This document shows, piece by piece, positions 1 through 15,269 of a DNA stretch of 64,000 nucleotides. Both the position numbers and the translations under genes were made by a program. Where the stretch lies: NCBI GenBank assembly GCA_016946835.1, contig JACVTC010000002.1, positions 205,001 to 269,000 on the forward strand. Direction: 5' to 3'. The DNA is from Neocallimastix lanati (nom. inval.). Its lineage: Eukaryota; Neocallimastigomycota; Neocallimastigomycetes; Neocallimastigales; Neocallimastigaceae. The notes under the pieces were generated by a model, which saw only the letters and a list, made by a program, of their open reading frames with translations, had not been told where the DNA came from and made no database searches. The number at the start of each line of letters is the position of its first letter. Within the stretch, counting starts at the first letter, position 1.

Positions 1-390
1 ACCTTTCAATTCATTTCTAATCCGTACCTTTTCATGGGAATACTCATGAAAAAATTATATTAATGGGTAAAAAACTTTCAAAAAAAAAAAAGAATTCCCA
101 AAAAGTATCGTGGGTGTTCGCCAATGGGGTGTCGGTGTCCTTTAATTCCCCCTATTATTATTATTTTTTTTTTATACCTTCCCCAGGACATCATAAAATC
201 ATGAGAAAAAAAAAAATACTACATTTTAAGCTCGGGCATTGAACCCATTCTACAAAAAGCACTAATCAATATAGATTACATTATATTACATATTTTTTAG
301 GAATATACTTTATGCTTTTTTTTTTTTTTTTTTTTTTTTTTTGATGAATCCTTGGAAAAAGCTGATTATTTTTGTTTTAAGATAAACAAT
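1..390. other. Spacer, no gene recognised
   Basis: Mixed spacer, somewhat less AT-rich than its surroundings at 110-260, then a long T run near 318-342. There is a short inverted repeat near 32-53 (TTCATG ... CATGAA). No open frame with protein-like composition is visible on either strand. It could be the tail of a gene outside the window. Confidence 0.4.
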
Positions 391-805
391 AAAAAATAAA
401 AATAAAAATAAAAATAAAAATAAAAATAAAAATAAAAATAAAAATAAAAATAAAAATAAAAATAAAAATAAAAATAAAAATAAAAATAAAAATAAAAATA
501 AAAATAAAAATAAAAATAAAAATAAAAATAAAAATAAAAATAAAAATAAAAATAAAAATAAAAATAAAAATAAAAATAAAAATAAAAATAAAAATAAAAA
601 TAAAAATAAAAATAAAAATAAAAATAAAAATAAAAATAAAAATAAAAATAAAAATAAAAATAAAAATAAAAATAAAAATAAAAATAAAAATAAAAATAAA
701 AATAAAAATAAAAATAAAAATAAAAATAAAAATAAAAATAAAAATAAAAATAAAAATAAAAATAAAAATAAAAATAAAAATAAAAATAAAAATAAAAATA
801 AAAAT
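391..805. repeat. (AAAAAT)n microsatellite, about 69 copies
   Basis: An almost uninterrupted hexanucleotide array with unit AAAAAT, about 415 bp, decaying only at its right edge (807-828). Unit regularity is very high, which points to recent expansion or ongoing slippage. It lies in a spacer and encodes nothing plausible. Confidence 0.97.
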
Positions 806-1057
806 TAAAAAATAAAAATTAAAAAATATATGGTGAAACTCTTTCTTTTTTAGATTTTTTTTTTTTTTTAATTTTTTTTTTTTAATTTTTTTTTTTTAAA
901 TTTTTTTTTTTTTAATCCAATAAGGATGGTAAAAGGTACCTCTTTCTACCTTTCTACTTTTTTTTTAAAATTTTTTTGTATTCTAGTTTCCTTTCCTTTC
1001 TTCTTCTTCTTCTTAGTTCAACTCTTTACTCTGTCTGTAACCTTTTTAACTAGGATC

Positions 1058-1088
<31 letters not shown>

Positions 1089-1182
1089 AAAAAACTGAAA
1101 AAACTAAAAAAGCTCAAACTAATTTTAATTGATTTTTTTTTTTTTTTAAAAGAGATTTATATTCTTCAAAATTAATGAAAAA

Positions 1183-1213
<31 letters not shown>

Positions 1214-1663
1214 CTTTCTTTTTTTACACTGTTGTCTATACCGATTTTCATATAAAACCAATAAATTATATCGCTAAAATGTATATATATATATAATAAA
1301 AATTAAATAAAAAATAAAAATAATAAAAATTAAAAACAAAAAAAAAAAAAAAAAAAAAAAAAAACAAAAAAAAAAAAAAAAAAAAAAATAAAATAAAAAT
1401 AATATAATAAAATAAAATAAAAATAAAAATAAAAATAAATAAATAAATAAATATTGATACTAATCAATTTACTAAATGGTATTAACTTTATTATTATAAT
1501 AAAAATAAAAAATAAAAAATAAAATGAAATGAATATTTTGATTATTAATATTATCAGTTTATTAATAGTTTTAAATTTTATTATTTATTATTAGTATTAT
1601 TAGTAATTATTATTTATTACAATATTATTAATACTAAATGATGATACTTTATACTATATTCAT
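806..1663. other. Homopolymer-rich spacer
   Basis: Runs of T (856-914, 1130-1148, 1190-1213) and A (1059-1086, 1337-1388) with short AT-rich linkers. One weak frame at 926-1132 is a by-product of homopolymers. No gene or RNA seen. Confidence 0.6.
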
Positions 1664-1811
1664 ATTAAACTATGCTAATTCTAATAAATAATACAACAGA
1701 ATTAAACTATGCTAATTCTAATAAATAATACAACAGAATTAAACTATGCTAATTCTAATAAATAATACAACAGAATTAAACTATGCTAATTCTAATAAAT
1801 AATGCAACAGG
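1664..1811. repeat. 37-bp tandem repeat, four copies
   Basis: Four head-to-tail 37-bp units starting at 1664, 1701, 1738 and 1775, each beginning ATTAAACTATGCTAATTC. The first three units are identical by eye. The fourth has a G for A near its end and leaves the consensus in its last bases. Spacer location; no coding potential. Confidence 0.95.
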
Positions 1812-2134
1812 ATAAGTTATTTTTTTTTTTACATGAAAATAATTTAGTTATTAATACATTATAAATAAATAAATAAATAAATTAATAGTTAGTTCTAAAT
1901 ACTATGAGCTCGATGATTAATTTAATTTTATGATGGAAAAGAAAAAAAAAATAAAATTTTTTTTTCTCTTCTTTTTTTTTTTTTATTTTTATTTTTAATA
2001 AAAATAAATAAAAATTATAATTAATATTAAATATATATATATATATATTAAATGTTTATATACTTAAAGTTTATTTTTATTATACATATATATATATATA
2101 TATCTTTTTTAAATTAATAACATGAATGCTTTTC

Positions 2135-2186
<52 letters not shown>

Positions 2187-2363
2187 TATTCTGGGGCATA
2201 AATTTTTGCCTTGAAAATATGAATAATTAATTATGATTTATATGGATTGAAAAAAATAAATATATATATATATATTAACATATACATAAAGTATTTTTTG
2301 TATTTCTTTCTCTTTCTTTCTTTTTTTTTTTTTTTTTTTTTGAATTACCATCTTCTTTTTTTT
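1812..2363. other. Spacer 3' of the Asn-rich gene
   Basis: AT-rich spacer with TA runs (2031-2048, 2088-2103), a 48-nt A run ending near 2184 and a T run at 2321-2340. It would contain the 3' UTR of the minus-strand gene ending at 2364. No other feature seen. Confidence 0.5.
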
Positions 2364-3358
2364 TTAATTAACATCATTAAATGGTAATAATATTCCTTTT
2401 TCCACCTTTTTTATTCTATTATTGAAATGATTTGAATCTTCTTCATTATTTTTATAATTTCTTTTAATATTATCATCCTTATCGCTAACACTAATAAATG
2501 CTTTTACATCTTTAAGTTTATCATTAAAAGGCAATAATATTCCTTTTTCAACTCTTATATGTTGAACTCTGTGACCTTGATTACAATTTAAATCTTCATC
2601 ACCACTATTACTACTGCTGTTTTCGTTATCATTTTTACTATTTTTACTATTTACTTCTGTATTATTATTATTTTCATTAAAATGATTAGTAGTATTAATG
2701 TTTGAAACAGGACTATCAATATCTTTATTGATATTCAATTTTTTAATATTATGACTTATAGGAACTTCATTATAATTAGAATTATCCTCTTTATTATTGA
2801 TATTTAAATTTTTAACATTATGACTTATAGGAACTTCATTATAATTAGAATTATCCTCTTTATTATTGATATTCAATTTTTTTATATTATGACTTTTAGG
2901 AATTTCATCTTGATTATGATAATCTTTATTATTATTTTTGATATTCAATTTTTTAATATTATGACTTATAGGAACTTCATTATAATTAGAATTATTCTCT
3001 TTATTATTGATATTCAATTTATTAACATTATGACTTATAGGAACTTCATCTTGATTATGATTATCTTCATTATTATTCTTGATATTCAATTTTTTTATAT
3101 TATAACTTATAGGAACTTTATTATGATTAGAATTATCCTCTTTATTATTGATATTCAATTTTTTAATATTATGACCCACTAGAATTTCATCTTGATTAAT
3201 GCTATCCATATTATTAATTATCAATTGTTTAACTTTTTTACTTATAGGTATTTCATCTTTACTATCACTCACTGAATAAAGTTTTCTTTTTCCATTTATA
3301 TTTATATTTATATCTTTTTCTTGATTCTCAATAATCATATCATTGTTATTATTATTAC

Positions 3359-3389
<31 letters not shown>

Positions 3390-4274
3390 TTCTATATTGT
3401 CGATATTATTAATAATATTTCGATCTAAAATTTTTAATTGTTTAATTTTTCTATGTACTGAATGTTCATCTCTACTTTCATTAAATTTTCTTTTTTTAAG
3501 AGTTTCATTTTTTTTAGCCTCAGTTTGCATTCTTAGTTGTTTAATCTTTTTACTCAATGGAATATCATCTTTTTTGCTTTCAGAATAACTCATCTTTCTT
3601 TTTCTACCAACTGCAACGTCATTGTTTTTAATATTAATATGAATATTAACTTCATTATTTGTATTATTATTGATATGACTATTAGTATTGTTATTAATAT
3701 TATTTATTACATTTTCCTTAATATCAATTTTGATACTATTCTTTACATTCTTTTTTATTTTATTATTGCTATTACTTTTAATATTTTTTTCGATTTTACT
3801 TTTAATACCGTCATTTTTATTGATAATATCCATTAAATCTTCTGAATTTCTAACTTTTTTATTTAATGGTTCATCTTTTTTTATATTAACTGAATTCTTT
3901 CTTTTTCTATTAGTAGGATCTTTTATATCATTACTATTGTTATTATTATTATTATTATTGATATTAAAATTAGATTTACCATGGATATCAGAAATTTTTC
4001 TATTTAAAGTATTTTCATTTTCATTTTTAAATTCATTTTCATATTCACTCTCAACAATATCTAATAAAGTTCTATAATTAGTTGTTTCGCTGTTAGTGCC
4101 TTTATTAATATTAATTTTGTCAATATTTACGTTGATTTGGTTATTGATTCTATTTTTACGAAGTTTAAGGGTGCCTTTGTTAATAAAAAAATTTTTTAGA
4201 TGAAATGAATTTTTAATTATTTTAAAAGTCTTCTTTTGAATATTTTTAAGTCCTCCACTACCATTGTTATTCAT
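2364..4274 (-). CDS. Asn-rich repeat protein, 636 aa, function unknown
   Basis: Single-exon minus-strand gene with ATG at 4274 and TAA at 2364. I recognise no catalytic or binding domain. The product is dominated by Asn, Lys, Ile and Asp. The first half carries four diverged copies of a motif of the form KRK-x-S...SK-x-D-x-PLSKKIKQL (roughly residues 120-350), which look like bipartite basic nuclear-localisation stretches. From about 360 to 530 the motif degenerates into about eight units of 21-26 residues, each containing VPISHNIKKLNI and an Asn-rich spacer. VEKGILLPFND occurs twice near the C-terminus, the second copy almost at the stop. A nuclear location is only an inference from the basic motifs. 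No signal peptide or membrane segment is visible. Open frames on the opposite strand here are shadows of the repeats. Confidence 0.7.
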
Positions 4275-5048
4275 TTTATTTTTTATTTTTTTTTTTTTTT
4301 TATTAATTGTAAAATAAATTATGTATATAATATTGAATTAAAATAATAATAATAAAATAAAATAAAATTAAGATAAAATATAAATATATATATTTATTAA
4401 ATGAATTAATTTAAAATTTCAATAGGTTATTAAATAAATAAAGATAGATGATAATATTTAGTGGAAAGAAAAAAAAAAAAAAAAAAAAAAAAAGAAAAAA
4501 AGAAAAACGATGATAATGGATTATGACTTAGTTAATAAATAAACAAATAAATAAGAATAAAAATAGATAAAAGTATTTTTATTCTTTTTTCTTTTTTCTT
4601 TTTTTTTTTTTTTCTAATTTTATTTTATTATTTCATTTAATGGGGGGATTATTCTATCTATTCTATTTATAAATATTATTCTTTTTATTATATTATTTAA
4701 TATTTAAATATAAAATAAAATAGAATAAATAGAAAACATGACTTTAATTTTGTATTTTTTTAAAATTTAAAAAGTATAAAATAAAATTTTTTAAATTATA
4801 TATAGATTATATATAAAATATTTAAGAAATATATAAACTATATTATAATACAATATATATTTTTTATATATTCATTATACTAGAAATATATTTGAAATAT
4901 ATTTTTATTAATAATGACTTAACAAAAATAATAATAAATAATAATAAATTTTAACAATTATAAATAATATATTAATATTAAATAGTAATAATAAATAATA
5001 AATAATAAAATAATAATAATAAAATTATATATATACTAAAATTTATTT
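4275..5048. other. Spacer / promoter side of the Asn-rich gene
   Basis: AT-rich spacer between the ATG at 4274 and the retroelement edge at 5049. It holds an A run at 4466-4492 and many short AT words. It presumably includes the minus-strand promoter, but I see no defined element. Confidence 0.4.
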
Positions 5049-5211
5049 TGTTAAGAGTCAGGAATTTAGGATTCATAAGGATGATGTCAAACTTTATATT
5101 AATATATTTTATGATAAAGAGTTATTAGTATTTTAATTAATTCTAAATTAAATACTTTTATAACATTATATTGTGGCTTATACATTCTTTATACTACAAT
5201 AACTCAATACA
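5049..5211 (-). repeat. 3' LTR of element A
   Basis: 163-bp LTR, minus orientation. On the plus strand it opens TGTTAAGAGTCAGG and closes CTCAATACA. It aligns with the 8547-8710 LTR through shared blocks around ATATTAATATATTTTAT, TTAAATACTTTTAT and TTGTGGC. The copies are clearly diverged, so the insertion is old. No primer-binding site lies outside it on the left, as expected for the 3' LTR. Confidence 0.72.
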
Positions 5212-6874
5212 TTTAAAACTTAATATTATAAAATAGGATAATTTTATATGAACATAAATCATCAGTAAACCAATTTTATTTATTATAGAATAACTAGGTT
5301 TAAAGTGGAATGTTAAGAATATGTAAAAAGCATAAAAATTAACTTGATATTATAAAACTATTAGTTATTTCTATTCTAAATTTACTTTTAATTCTACATG
5401 AATAAAATAATCTTTACCCCATATAATTCTTTAATTTGATTTACATACTGTTAAATATTTTCTTAAATACATTATTTATAATCTAATAATGTCCCCTTAA
5501 AACAAAATATTTAATATTACTACACTATTAATATAGGATGTATCTAAAACATCTCTTATAATAAATGGTTTATATATATACCAATTATATGATGGAAATC
5601 TTTCTCTTGATGTGTAGTATTATTATATCATCTATTGGTGTGAATACCACTTATATATTTGGTTATAAATCACTTTCAATAATAATCCATTTTGAAGATT
5701 AGTGCTAACTTTTATATATATATATATTTGCTTTGTTTGAATTAGTGATAATTATTAAAATAAACTGTTAATTATATATCAATAAACTCGACAAATCATA
5801 ATCTTGAGGTATTAAAATTGATTACATTTATTATTAATTATATTATTCTAGTCGTTTAAACTCATCAATAAATAATGTAAATTGTATCATAATTTATAAA
5901 GATTCAATATTTCAATTAATTTCTTGTTGGAGGCTAACTTTTTACTAATTTTTTCTTTTTTTGGTTATTTTTATTTATTTTCAAAATAAATATAATTTTT
6001 AAATAATAATCATCAAGATTCAGTTAAGTAACTTTCCTTTAATATTTTATGTTCTATATTTTATATTGCCTATTCCCTCCCAACTAAATTCCAAATTTCT
6101 AAATGGATTTTATATATCTAAATTTTCTCATCATTAAAATATTAATGATAGAATTTTAATAAGTAAAAATTTTCTGGATTATTTATTACACCTTTCATCA
6201 CGAAGGTCTGTATTATGCTTATTTTAATATTATCTAAACCTATTTCACGTTAGGTTTAATAATACTATTATTGTTAGAATACACTTATTTCACACTAGGA
6301 ATTACCATTCTATTATATTTCTCTTGAATATTTGGGATATCATATTTTAAATTATTTTTTTTTTTTTGGGATCTCTGATATATTTTCTCTTCCATTATTG
6401 TTGTTAATATATAATATATACTCGTTTGATATGTATAAATATGAGTTAAAATAACTATGCTTTAAATAATACGCTTTGTGGTTTAATAAAATTCATTATT
6501 TATTATATATTTACTTAAATATTTGTATGTAATGTGTATTATTTATATATTCATGGAGTAGAAATAGTCTATCACGAAGTGGATTCCTTTTTGTATAAAC
6601 ATAATATACTATTAATAGTCTAGAGTTTTATTTCTTAAACTATCAAATTATAATTTCAATTGAGAGTGTCTATCGAAATATGAAGATATAAAATTTGTTC
6701 TTATAGATGTTTGAGTGTGTTTTTTCTCTATTAAATTAATATTTTTTTTTTTAGACTTAGAAAATAACTTTATTTAGTTTATAATAATAATAAAATTACA
6801 TGATTTAAATAAAAATAAAAAAAAATGGAAAATACATGAAATAAAATATAATATATTATAATAATTATAAAAGT

Positions 6875-7195
6875 ACATTAGAAGCAATAGTTTCTAACTT
6901 TTCCCATTCATTGATGATAATACCGTATCTATTATTGCGAGTAATAATTTCAGTATTAGTGTTATCAAATGAATTTGTATCAGATCTTTCACCGGAAGGT
7001 GAAAATCTATGCTTTATCATTTCGATGTCGACGCTCTTAGCAATGGTAGATTCAACGGAATATCATTTCATCAATCAATCTAAAAGATCGACATATTAAT
7101 GGTATTACGTTTGTTAGAAACTCTGCAATCCCCACAAAATACGGAACAGTCGACGAAGTTGAATTTTGTTTAAAAAATATTGCCAATTAAATTGT
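6875..7195. pseudogene. Coding-like island inside element A, unidentified
   Basis: A patch with higher G+C and codon-like periodicity. On the minus strand a frame of about 66 codons reads through to a stop near 6876 (ends NEWEKLETIASNVLL). Another minus frame upstream contains VPYFVGIAEFLTNVIPLI. On the plus strand, broken frames read FDVDALSNGRFNGISF and AIPTKYGTVDEVEFCLKNIA before a stop near 7190. I cannot decide which strand was real and recognise no family with confidence. It is probably a decayed gene fragment, either of element A or captured by it. Confidence 0.4.
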
Positions 7196-7319
7196 TTTTG
7201 TTCCCCATCATTAAGTTTAATTTTTTTTTTTTTCATATATTGATTGCCCCGCCAAGAAAAGCACTCAATATAAAATAATAAATATTATTATCATAATCCT
7301 TTTCTGAATCTAAAAAGAA

Positions 7320-8090
7320 ACCTCCAAGGATTTTTGTTCAATTAACATTGCAAACTTCAAAAAGAGATCATCTAGAAAAGGTAAAGATTTATTTCTGTAA
7401 TTTTCCAATTCTTTACAGGCAAAGATCCAGTGAGAAAAACTAGGTTACACTAACACCACAACATGGGTGGGGAACAATCTTCTGAGACTATTTTTTCTTT
7501 TAATGGAAATACTAATGTCAAATTAAAAAACCACACCTAATTCGAGAAATCCAAAAAAAAACCTAATTGATATTTAGGATATTGAAATGTTAAGTCTTTG
7601 ATTTCTGAAATAAATCCAAAAATCATTCTCCTTATAAATAATTACTTTTTTAGCTTTAAAGACTTTGAAGACATCTCTTTCCCCAATAAAACTTTTTTAT
7701 TTCACTTGTTTTTTTTTTTTTTTTTTTTTTTTTTACCATTTAATTTCTTATCCAAAGTCCTAGATTCTTTAATCCATGAGTAATGTTGCATAGTAGGAAT
7801 ACTATTAGTGAGATGATTAATAATACATGATAAGCTTTTCCATTTTCTAAAGCAGCGTAATTGAGATATAACACAGATAGCTGAAAAAGGAGGTATTTCT
7901 CAATCCACAAGTAATATCATAGACACTAACATAAGAAGTATGAGATTTAGATCCATAACTCCAATAAAATCCTCTATTAATAATTTTTTGAGTTTTAGAG
8001 AGCATCTGCTCTTATTTTATACGTTTCTCCAATTTTTTTTGCAACCATGATCATTTCTAATTTTCTATCCGTTTTACTGGTTTTTCCTTA
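7320..8090 (-). pseudogene. Broken coding-like remnants inside element A
   Basis: Fragments with protein-like composition, read on the minus strand: FYWSYGSKSHTSYVSVYDIT near 7930-7990, LTFQYPKYQLGFFWISRIR near 7530-7590, FACKELENYRNKSLPFLDD near 7370-7440, and DSEKDYDNNIYYFILSAFLG ending near 7240. Stops and frame changes separate them, so this is not an expressed gene. No family recognised. They lie where gag-pol of a minus-oriented element should be, but no RT or integrase motif is visible. Confidence 0.35.
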
Positions 8091-8099
8091 AATTGACAT

Positions 8100-8176
8100 A
8101 ATGAATAATTCTTTATTAAAAAATATATAAATTAAAGTTGTTATAATTATAAACCCTAAATTCCTGACTCTTAATG
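8100..8176 (+). repeat. Truncated plus-oriented LTR end within element A
   Basis: The last part of an element-A-type LTR in the opposite orientation. It ends CCTAAATTCCTGACTCTTAA (8155-8174), the exact reverse complement of 5051-5070. Looser similarity to the element-A LTR extends left to about 8100. It is followed directly by a plus-strand primer-binding site at 8177. It therefore represents the 5' end of a second element, lying head-to-head with element A. Confidence 0.65.
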
Positions 8177-8191
8177 GATTAAAAGTCTCAT
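8177..8191 (+). other. Retroelement primer-binding site, plus strand
   Basis: GATTAAAAGTCTCAT, one mismatch to the primer-binding site of the copia element at 34.5 kb and directly after an LTR end. It is complementary to the anticodon stem-loop of tRNA-Lys(CUU) apart from that mismatch. Together with the preceding LTR end it forms a hairpin (GACTCTTAAT-GG-ATTAAAAGTC, 8166-8187). Confidence 0.6.
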
Positions 8192-8358
8192 TGACTCTTT
8201 AAAAGGAATTTATAAAATAGAAATCCTCTTCTGTCGGATAAAATATTATGTTAAGTAGAACAAATAAAAAAAAATTTTTTTCTTTTATGATCATTATTGT
8301 CATTGTATCAATCAAAAAAGATTGATGGAATAATCAAAATTGAAATGATCTAAATTAC

Positions 8359-8405
<47 letters not shown>

Positions 8406-8533
8406 ATTAACAATTTAATTAAATATTAAATGAAGATTATTGAAAGAAAAATAAAGCTTTAAATATATATGGAAATATCTGATTACTGAAATAAAACACG
8501 CATATATGTATATTAAAATAAATAGTAAACACA

Positions 8534-8546
8534 GAGATTCTTAATC
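8534..8546 (-). other. Retroelement primer-binding site, minus strand
   Basis: Read on the minus strand this is GATTAAGAATCTC, directly after the LTR terminal CA at 8548-8547. It matches the site at 34722 with one difference over 13 bases. Its position defines the 5' end of element A. The complementary RNA would be a tRNA-Lys(CUU) anticodon arm. Confidence 0.65.
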
Positions 8547-8710
8547 TGTTAAGAGTCAGAAATTATGGGTTTATACTTTATATTAATATATTTTATAGTA
8601 AAGAAAACTGGCATTTAATTATTCTATATTAAATACTTTTATGCATTGTGGCATATGCATTAATTACATTGCATGACATTAATCTTAATTAAAAGAAACT
8701 GGACAATACA
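8547..8710 (-). repeat. 5' LTR of element A
   Basis: 164-bp LTR, minus orientation, bounded on the plus strand by TGTTAAGAGTCAG on the left and GGACAATACA on the right. Paired with 5049-5211 by sequence blocks and by length. The primer-binding site abuts its left edge, so it is the 5' LTR. Confidence 0.72.
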
Positions 8711-12193
<3,483 letters not shown>

Positions 12194-13227
12194 TTAATGT
12201 ACAAGTATTTCAGAAGATAAACTACTTCTAGTTTTGGGAATATGTGAAGATTTTGAAGAGCTTCCGTGTCTTGTGTTCATTTTACTATTGTTATGATTGT
12301 AAGTCTTTGGTTGGACTCTTTGATTACCTTTATATATAGTACATATACTGCTGTAATCACTTCCTTGTCTATAACATACATTGGAAGGATCAACCTATTT
12401 TTAAAGAATAAAAATTTTTACAAATTTTATAATATATAAAAATATAAATAATATTTGAAAATTAGAATTATACAGATAAATATTAAATTTTATTATTAAA
12501 AACATCATTTTATATATTTTCCCATTTTATATATATGAATAAATAAGGAATAATATTTATACATCAATCTTTGTTAAGCAATATTTTTTATATTTACCCA
12601 TATGATTAAATCATTTGGAAAACATTCTGAAACATCCATACCAGCTAAATAAGCTGCAATTAAAATCAAATGATCTATTCTTCCGTCATTAATTGAAATG
12701 GATCTATTTTTATTAAAAGTTTAAAAACAAAATAAAGTATTAAAATTTTTGTTACAAAAACTTACTAATTATACAATTATTCATTTATTATACATATATA
12801 TCTTTTATAATATTTATTTTTTCATATATATATAATTATTTCATCAAATTTTATTTATTCCATTCATCAAAATATTTAATATCAAGATATAAATATATTT
12901 TTTTTTCTTTTCTATTACTATTACATTTAATATTACTATTTTTTTTTTCTATTTTATTTTTTTTTTTTTTTTATTTTTATCTAATTTTTTTCTTTAATAT
13001 TTTATTATTTTATTTTTAACTTTTTTTTTTTGTTTGTCTTGCTATTCATCCGTTTCTATTTACCTGTATGCACTTCCTTTTAAAGGATTAGTATCATCCC
13101 AATGTGAAAAATATTTATCTTTTAATAAAATATTTAAATTCTCCTTAAATGCTTCTAACTGTTCAGGTTTAAAATTCTTAAGATAACTAACAATAAAATC
13201 TATAGCAGTTTGAATTTCATTTAACAT
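12194..13227 (-). CDS. BTG/Tob (APRO) family protein, 156 aa, three exons
   Basis: Minus-strand exons 13227-13064, 12703-12598 and 12394-12194, joined by GT-AG introns of 360 and 203 bp with matching phases (2, then 0). The product starts MLNEIQTAIDFIVSYLKNF and is essentially one APRO domain (residues 1-115). Box A is visible as YFSHWDDTNPLKGSAYR across the first intron, with RSISIN where animal proteins have RCIRIN. Box B is visible as DLIIWVDPSNVCYRQG followed by SSICTIYKG. The remaining 40 residues are a Ser/Lys-rich tail. BTG/Tob proteins in animals bind the CAF1/CCR4-NOT deadenylase through this domain and promote mRNA decay; a similar role here is inference. Length matches short BTG1-type members. 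The start is the first ATG and opens exactly where the family starts. Confidence 0.93.
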
Positions 13228-13899
13228 GGTATATAAGTTTATTCTTTTTTTAAAATTTTATTAATTAAATATTCTAAAGCAAAATAGTTTTTGTTATTTT
13301 TTTATTTTTTATTATTTTTTTTTTTCTTTTTTTTTTTTCTTTTTATTATATTATATTATTTAATATTTATTTCTTTTTTTTTTTTTATAAAAAATGTTTA
13401 AAAAAATTTTAAAAAAAAGAAAAAAAAAATTTTTTTGAAAAAATTTATTTTATATATAAAAAAAAATTTTTTATAATTGAAGATTTCAGATTCAATTTCA
13501 ATATATTAATAAATATATAGAATAATATATTATAATATATAATAAACTATTTAAATTTTTTAGTGTTTATTTTTTTTTTAATCCCCCATTATATTATAAT
13601 ATATTGTTAATATATGTAATAGTATATTAGAATGTATTAACAAATAATTAAGGTTTAAATAAACATTAAAAACCCTTTATAAAATTAAATTTATTATTAT
13701 TTATAATTGATTATAATATATAATTACATATACAAATAAATATAAACAACTATATAATCTATATATATATTCAAATTTAATTCATAAATGATATAATCTG
13801 ATATATTAAAGTCTATAGCAATAAATGGTAAATATATATTATAATATATTTTGATATATGGAAATAAATAAATGGAATCATATTAAAATGGAAAAATTA

Positions 13900-13946
<47 letters not shown>

Positions 13947-15219
13947 GGAAGAAAGAAAAGAAAAAAAAAAAAAAAAAAGTAAGAAAAAAAGATAAAAAAA
14001 AAAAAAAAAAAAGTTTAGAATGATTTCATGGTTGAAATTATAATATTTGATATATGAATTAATCATAATCATAGAAAAAAAATAATGAAAAAAAAAAGTT
14101 GTTATAATAATTAAGAATATCTATATTAAACATAGTTAGAACAAGAATAGAAAAAAAAAAAAAAAAAGTGGAAACTAAAAAAAAATATTAATAGTTAAAA
14201 TATAATTTCCTATATATATATAATAATAAAGTTAAAAATAAAAAAAAAAAATAAAAAAAAAAAAAAAAAAAAAGAATATTGAATTAGAATAGAATAAAAT
14301 AAAATAAAAGAGGTAAAGTTAAAATTAAGTAAAATAATAGAAAAAGGTAATTTAATATTAATATATATATAAATAATTTATATTAATCTATATATTAATA
14401 TATTTATATATTTTTTAATAGAAGTATACTATTAACAAAAAAAAAAAAAAAAAAAAAAAAGATATTTGAAAATACTATATTCATTATTATAAAAATAAAA
14501 AAAAAATATTATAAAGAAAAAAAAAGGTTAACCTATTTATAACTATGTATAAAATAAAAATTAAAAATAAAAATATAAATATAATTAGTCAAAATTATAT
14601 AAAATGCGCAACTAATATCCATTTCAAGGATATTTTTAACAAAGTATGATATATAGTTATAATTAAGTTATAATTAGGATATAAATGAAATTTTAATTAT
14701 GTCTGACTTTTTATTATTAGATTCTGATATATAAGCTGTCTTTAAATCATTGTTCATAAAATTAAATAATTAATTTTAAATATTTAAATAAAGCATAATT
14801 TAAAGAAAATATAAAATATTGTGTATATATATATATTTTATATTTTTTATATTTTCTCTTTTCTCCTCATCAATTTTTAAATGTTATTATAATAATTTAT
14901 TCTTATTTATTCTTATTTAACAATATTATAATTAGCATTATTATTTAATGTTATTATAATTAGTATTATTAATTATTATTATTATAAATGTTATTTTATT
15001 TTAAACTTTTTTTTTTTTCTCATTATTTTTTCAAAACATAAGGATTATTTTTTTATCTATTATACTTTAATGAATAATTCTTTTATCACATTTTTTTTTT
15101 TCTTTTTTTACTATTGAGATAATAGAAATTATATTATTATTAAAAATTTTTACATTGTTCAAATATTATTATATAATAGAATATCTTAAACAAAAAATAT
15201 ATAAATATAATTATATAAT

Positions 15220-15269
<50 letters not shown>

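Larger units (their letters stand above)
5049..8710 (-). mobile_element. Decayed Ty1/copia-type LTR retroelement, minus orientation (element A)
   Basis: Two related LTRs of 163 and 164 bp in the same orientation bound the element (5049-5211 and 8547-8710). Read on the minus strand, each starts TGTATTG and ends GACTCTTAACA. Immediately inside the right-hand (5') LTR is a minus-strand primer-binding site (8534-8546) of the same type as in the better preserved copia element at 34.5 kb, which fixes the orientation. The interior is broken. I cannot recognise gag, integrase or RT with confidence, only coding-like islands (6875-7195, 7320-8090). An oppositely oriented LTR end plus primer-binding site is embedded at 8100-8191. 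No obvious target-site duplication: the flanks are TATTT and TAACC. Superfamily is inferred from the shared primer-binding site, not from protein. Confidence 0.7.

Noticed and set aside
2820-4077. Plus-strand Ile/Leu/Phe-rich frames
   Set aside because: Antisense of the Asn-rich gene; hydrophobicity is simply the complement of Asn and Lys codons.
5049-8174. DNA transposon with 20-bp terminal inverted repeats
   Set aside because: The exact 20-bp inverted pair (5051-5070 and 8155-8174) first suggested this, but the third copy at 8547, equal LTR lengths and adjoining primer-binding sites fit an LTR element with an embedded inverted LTR end better.
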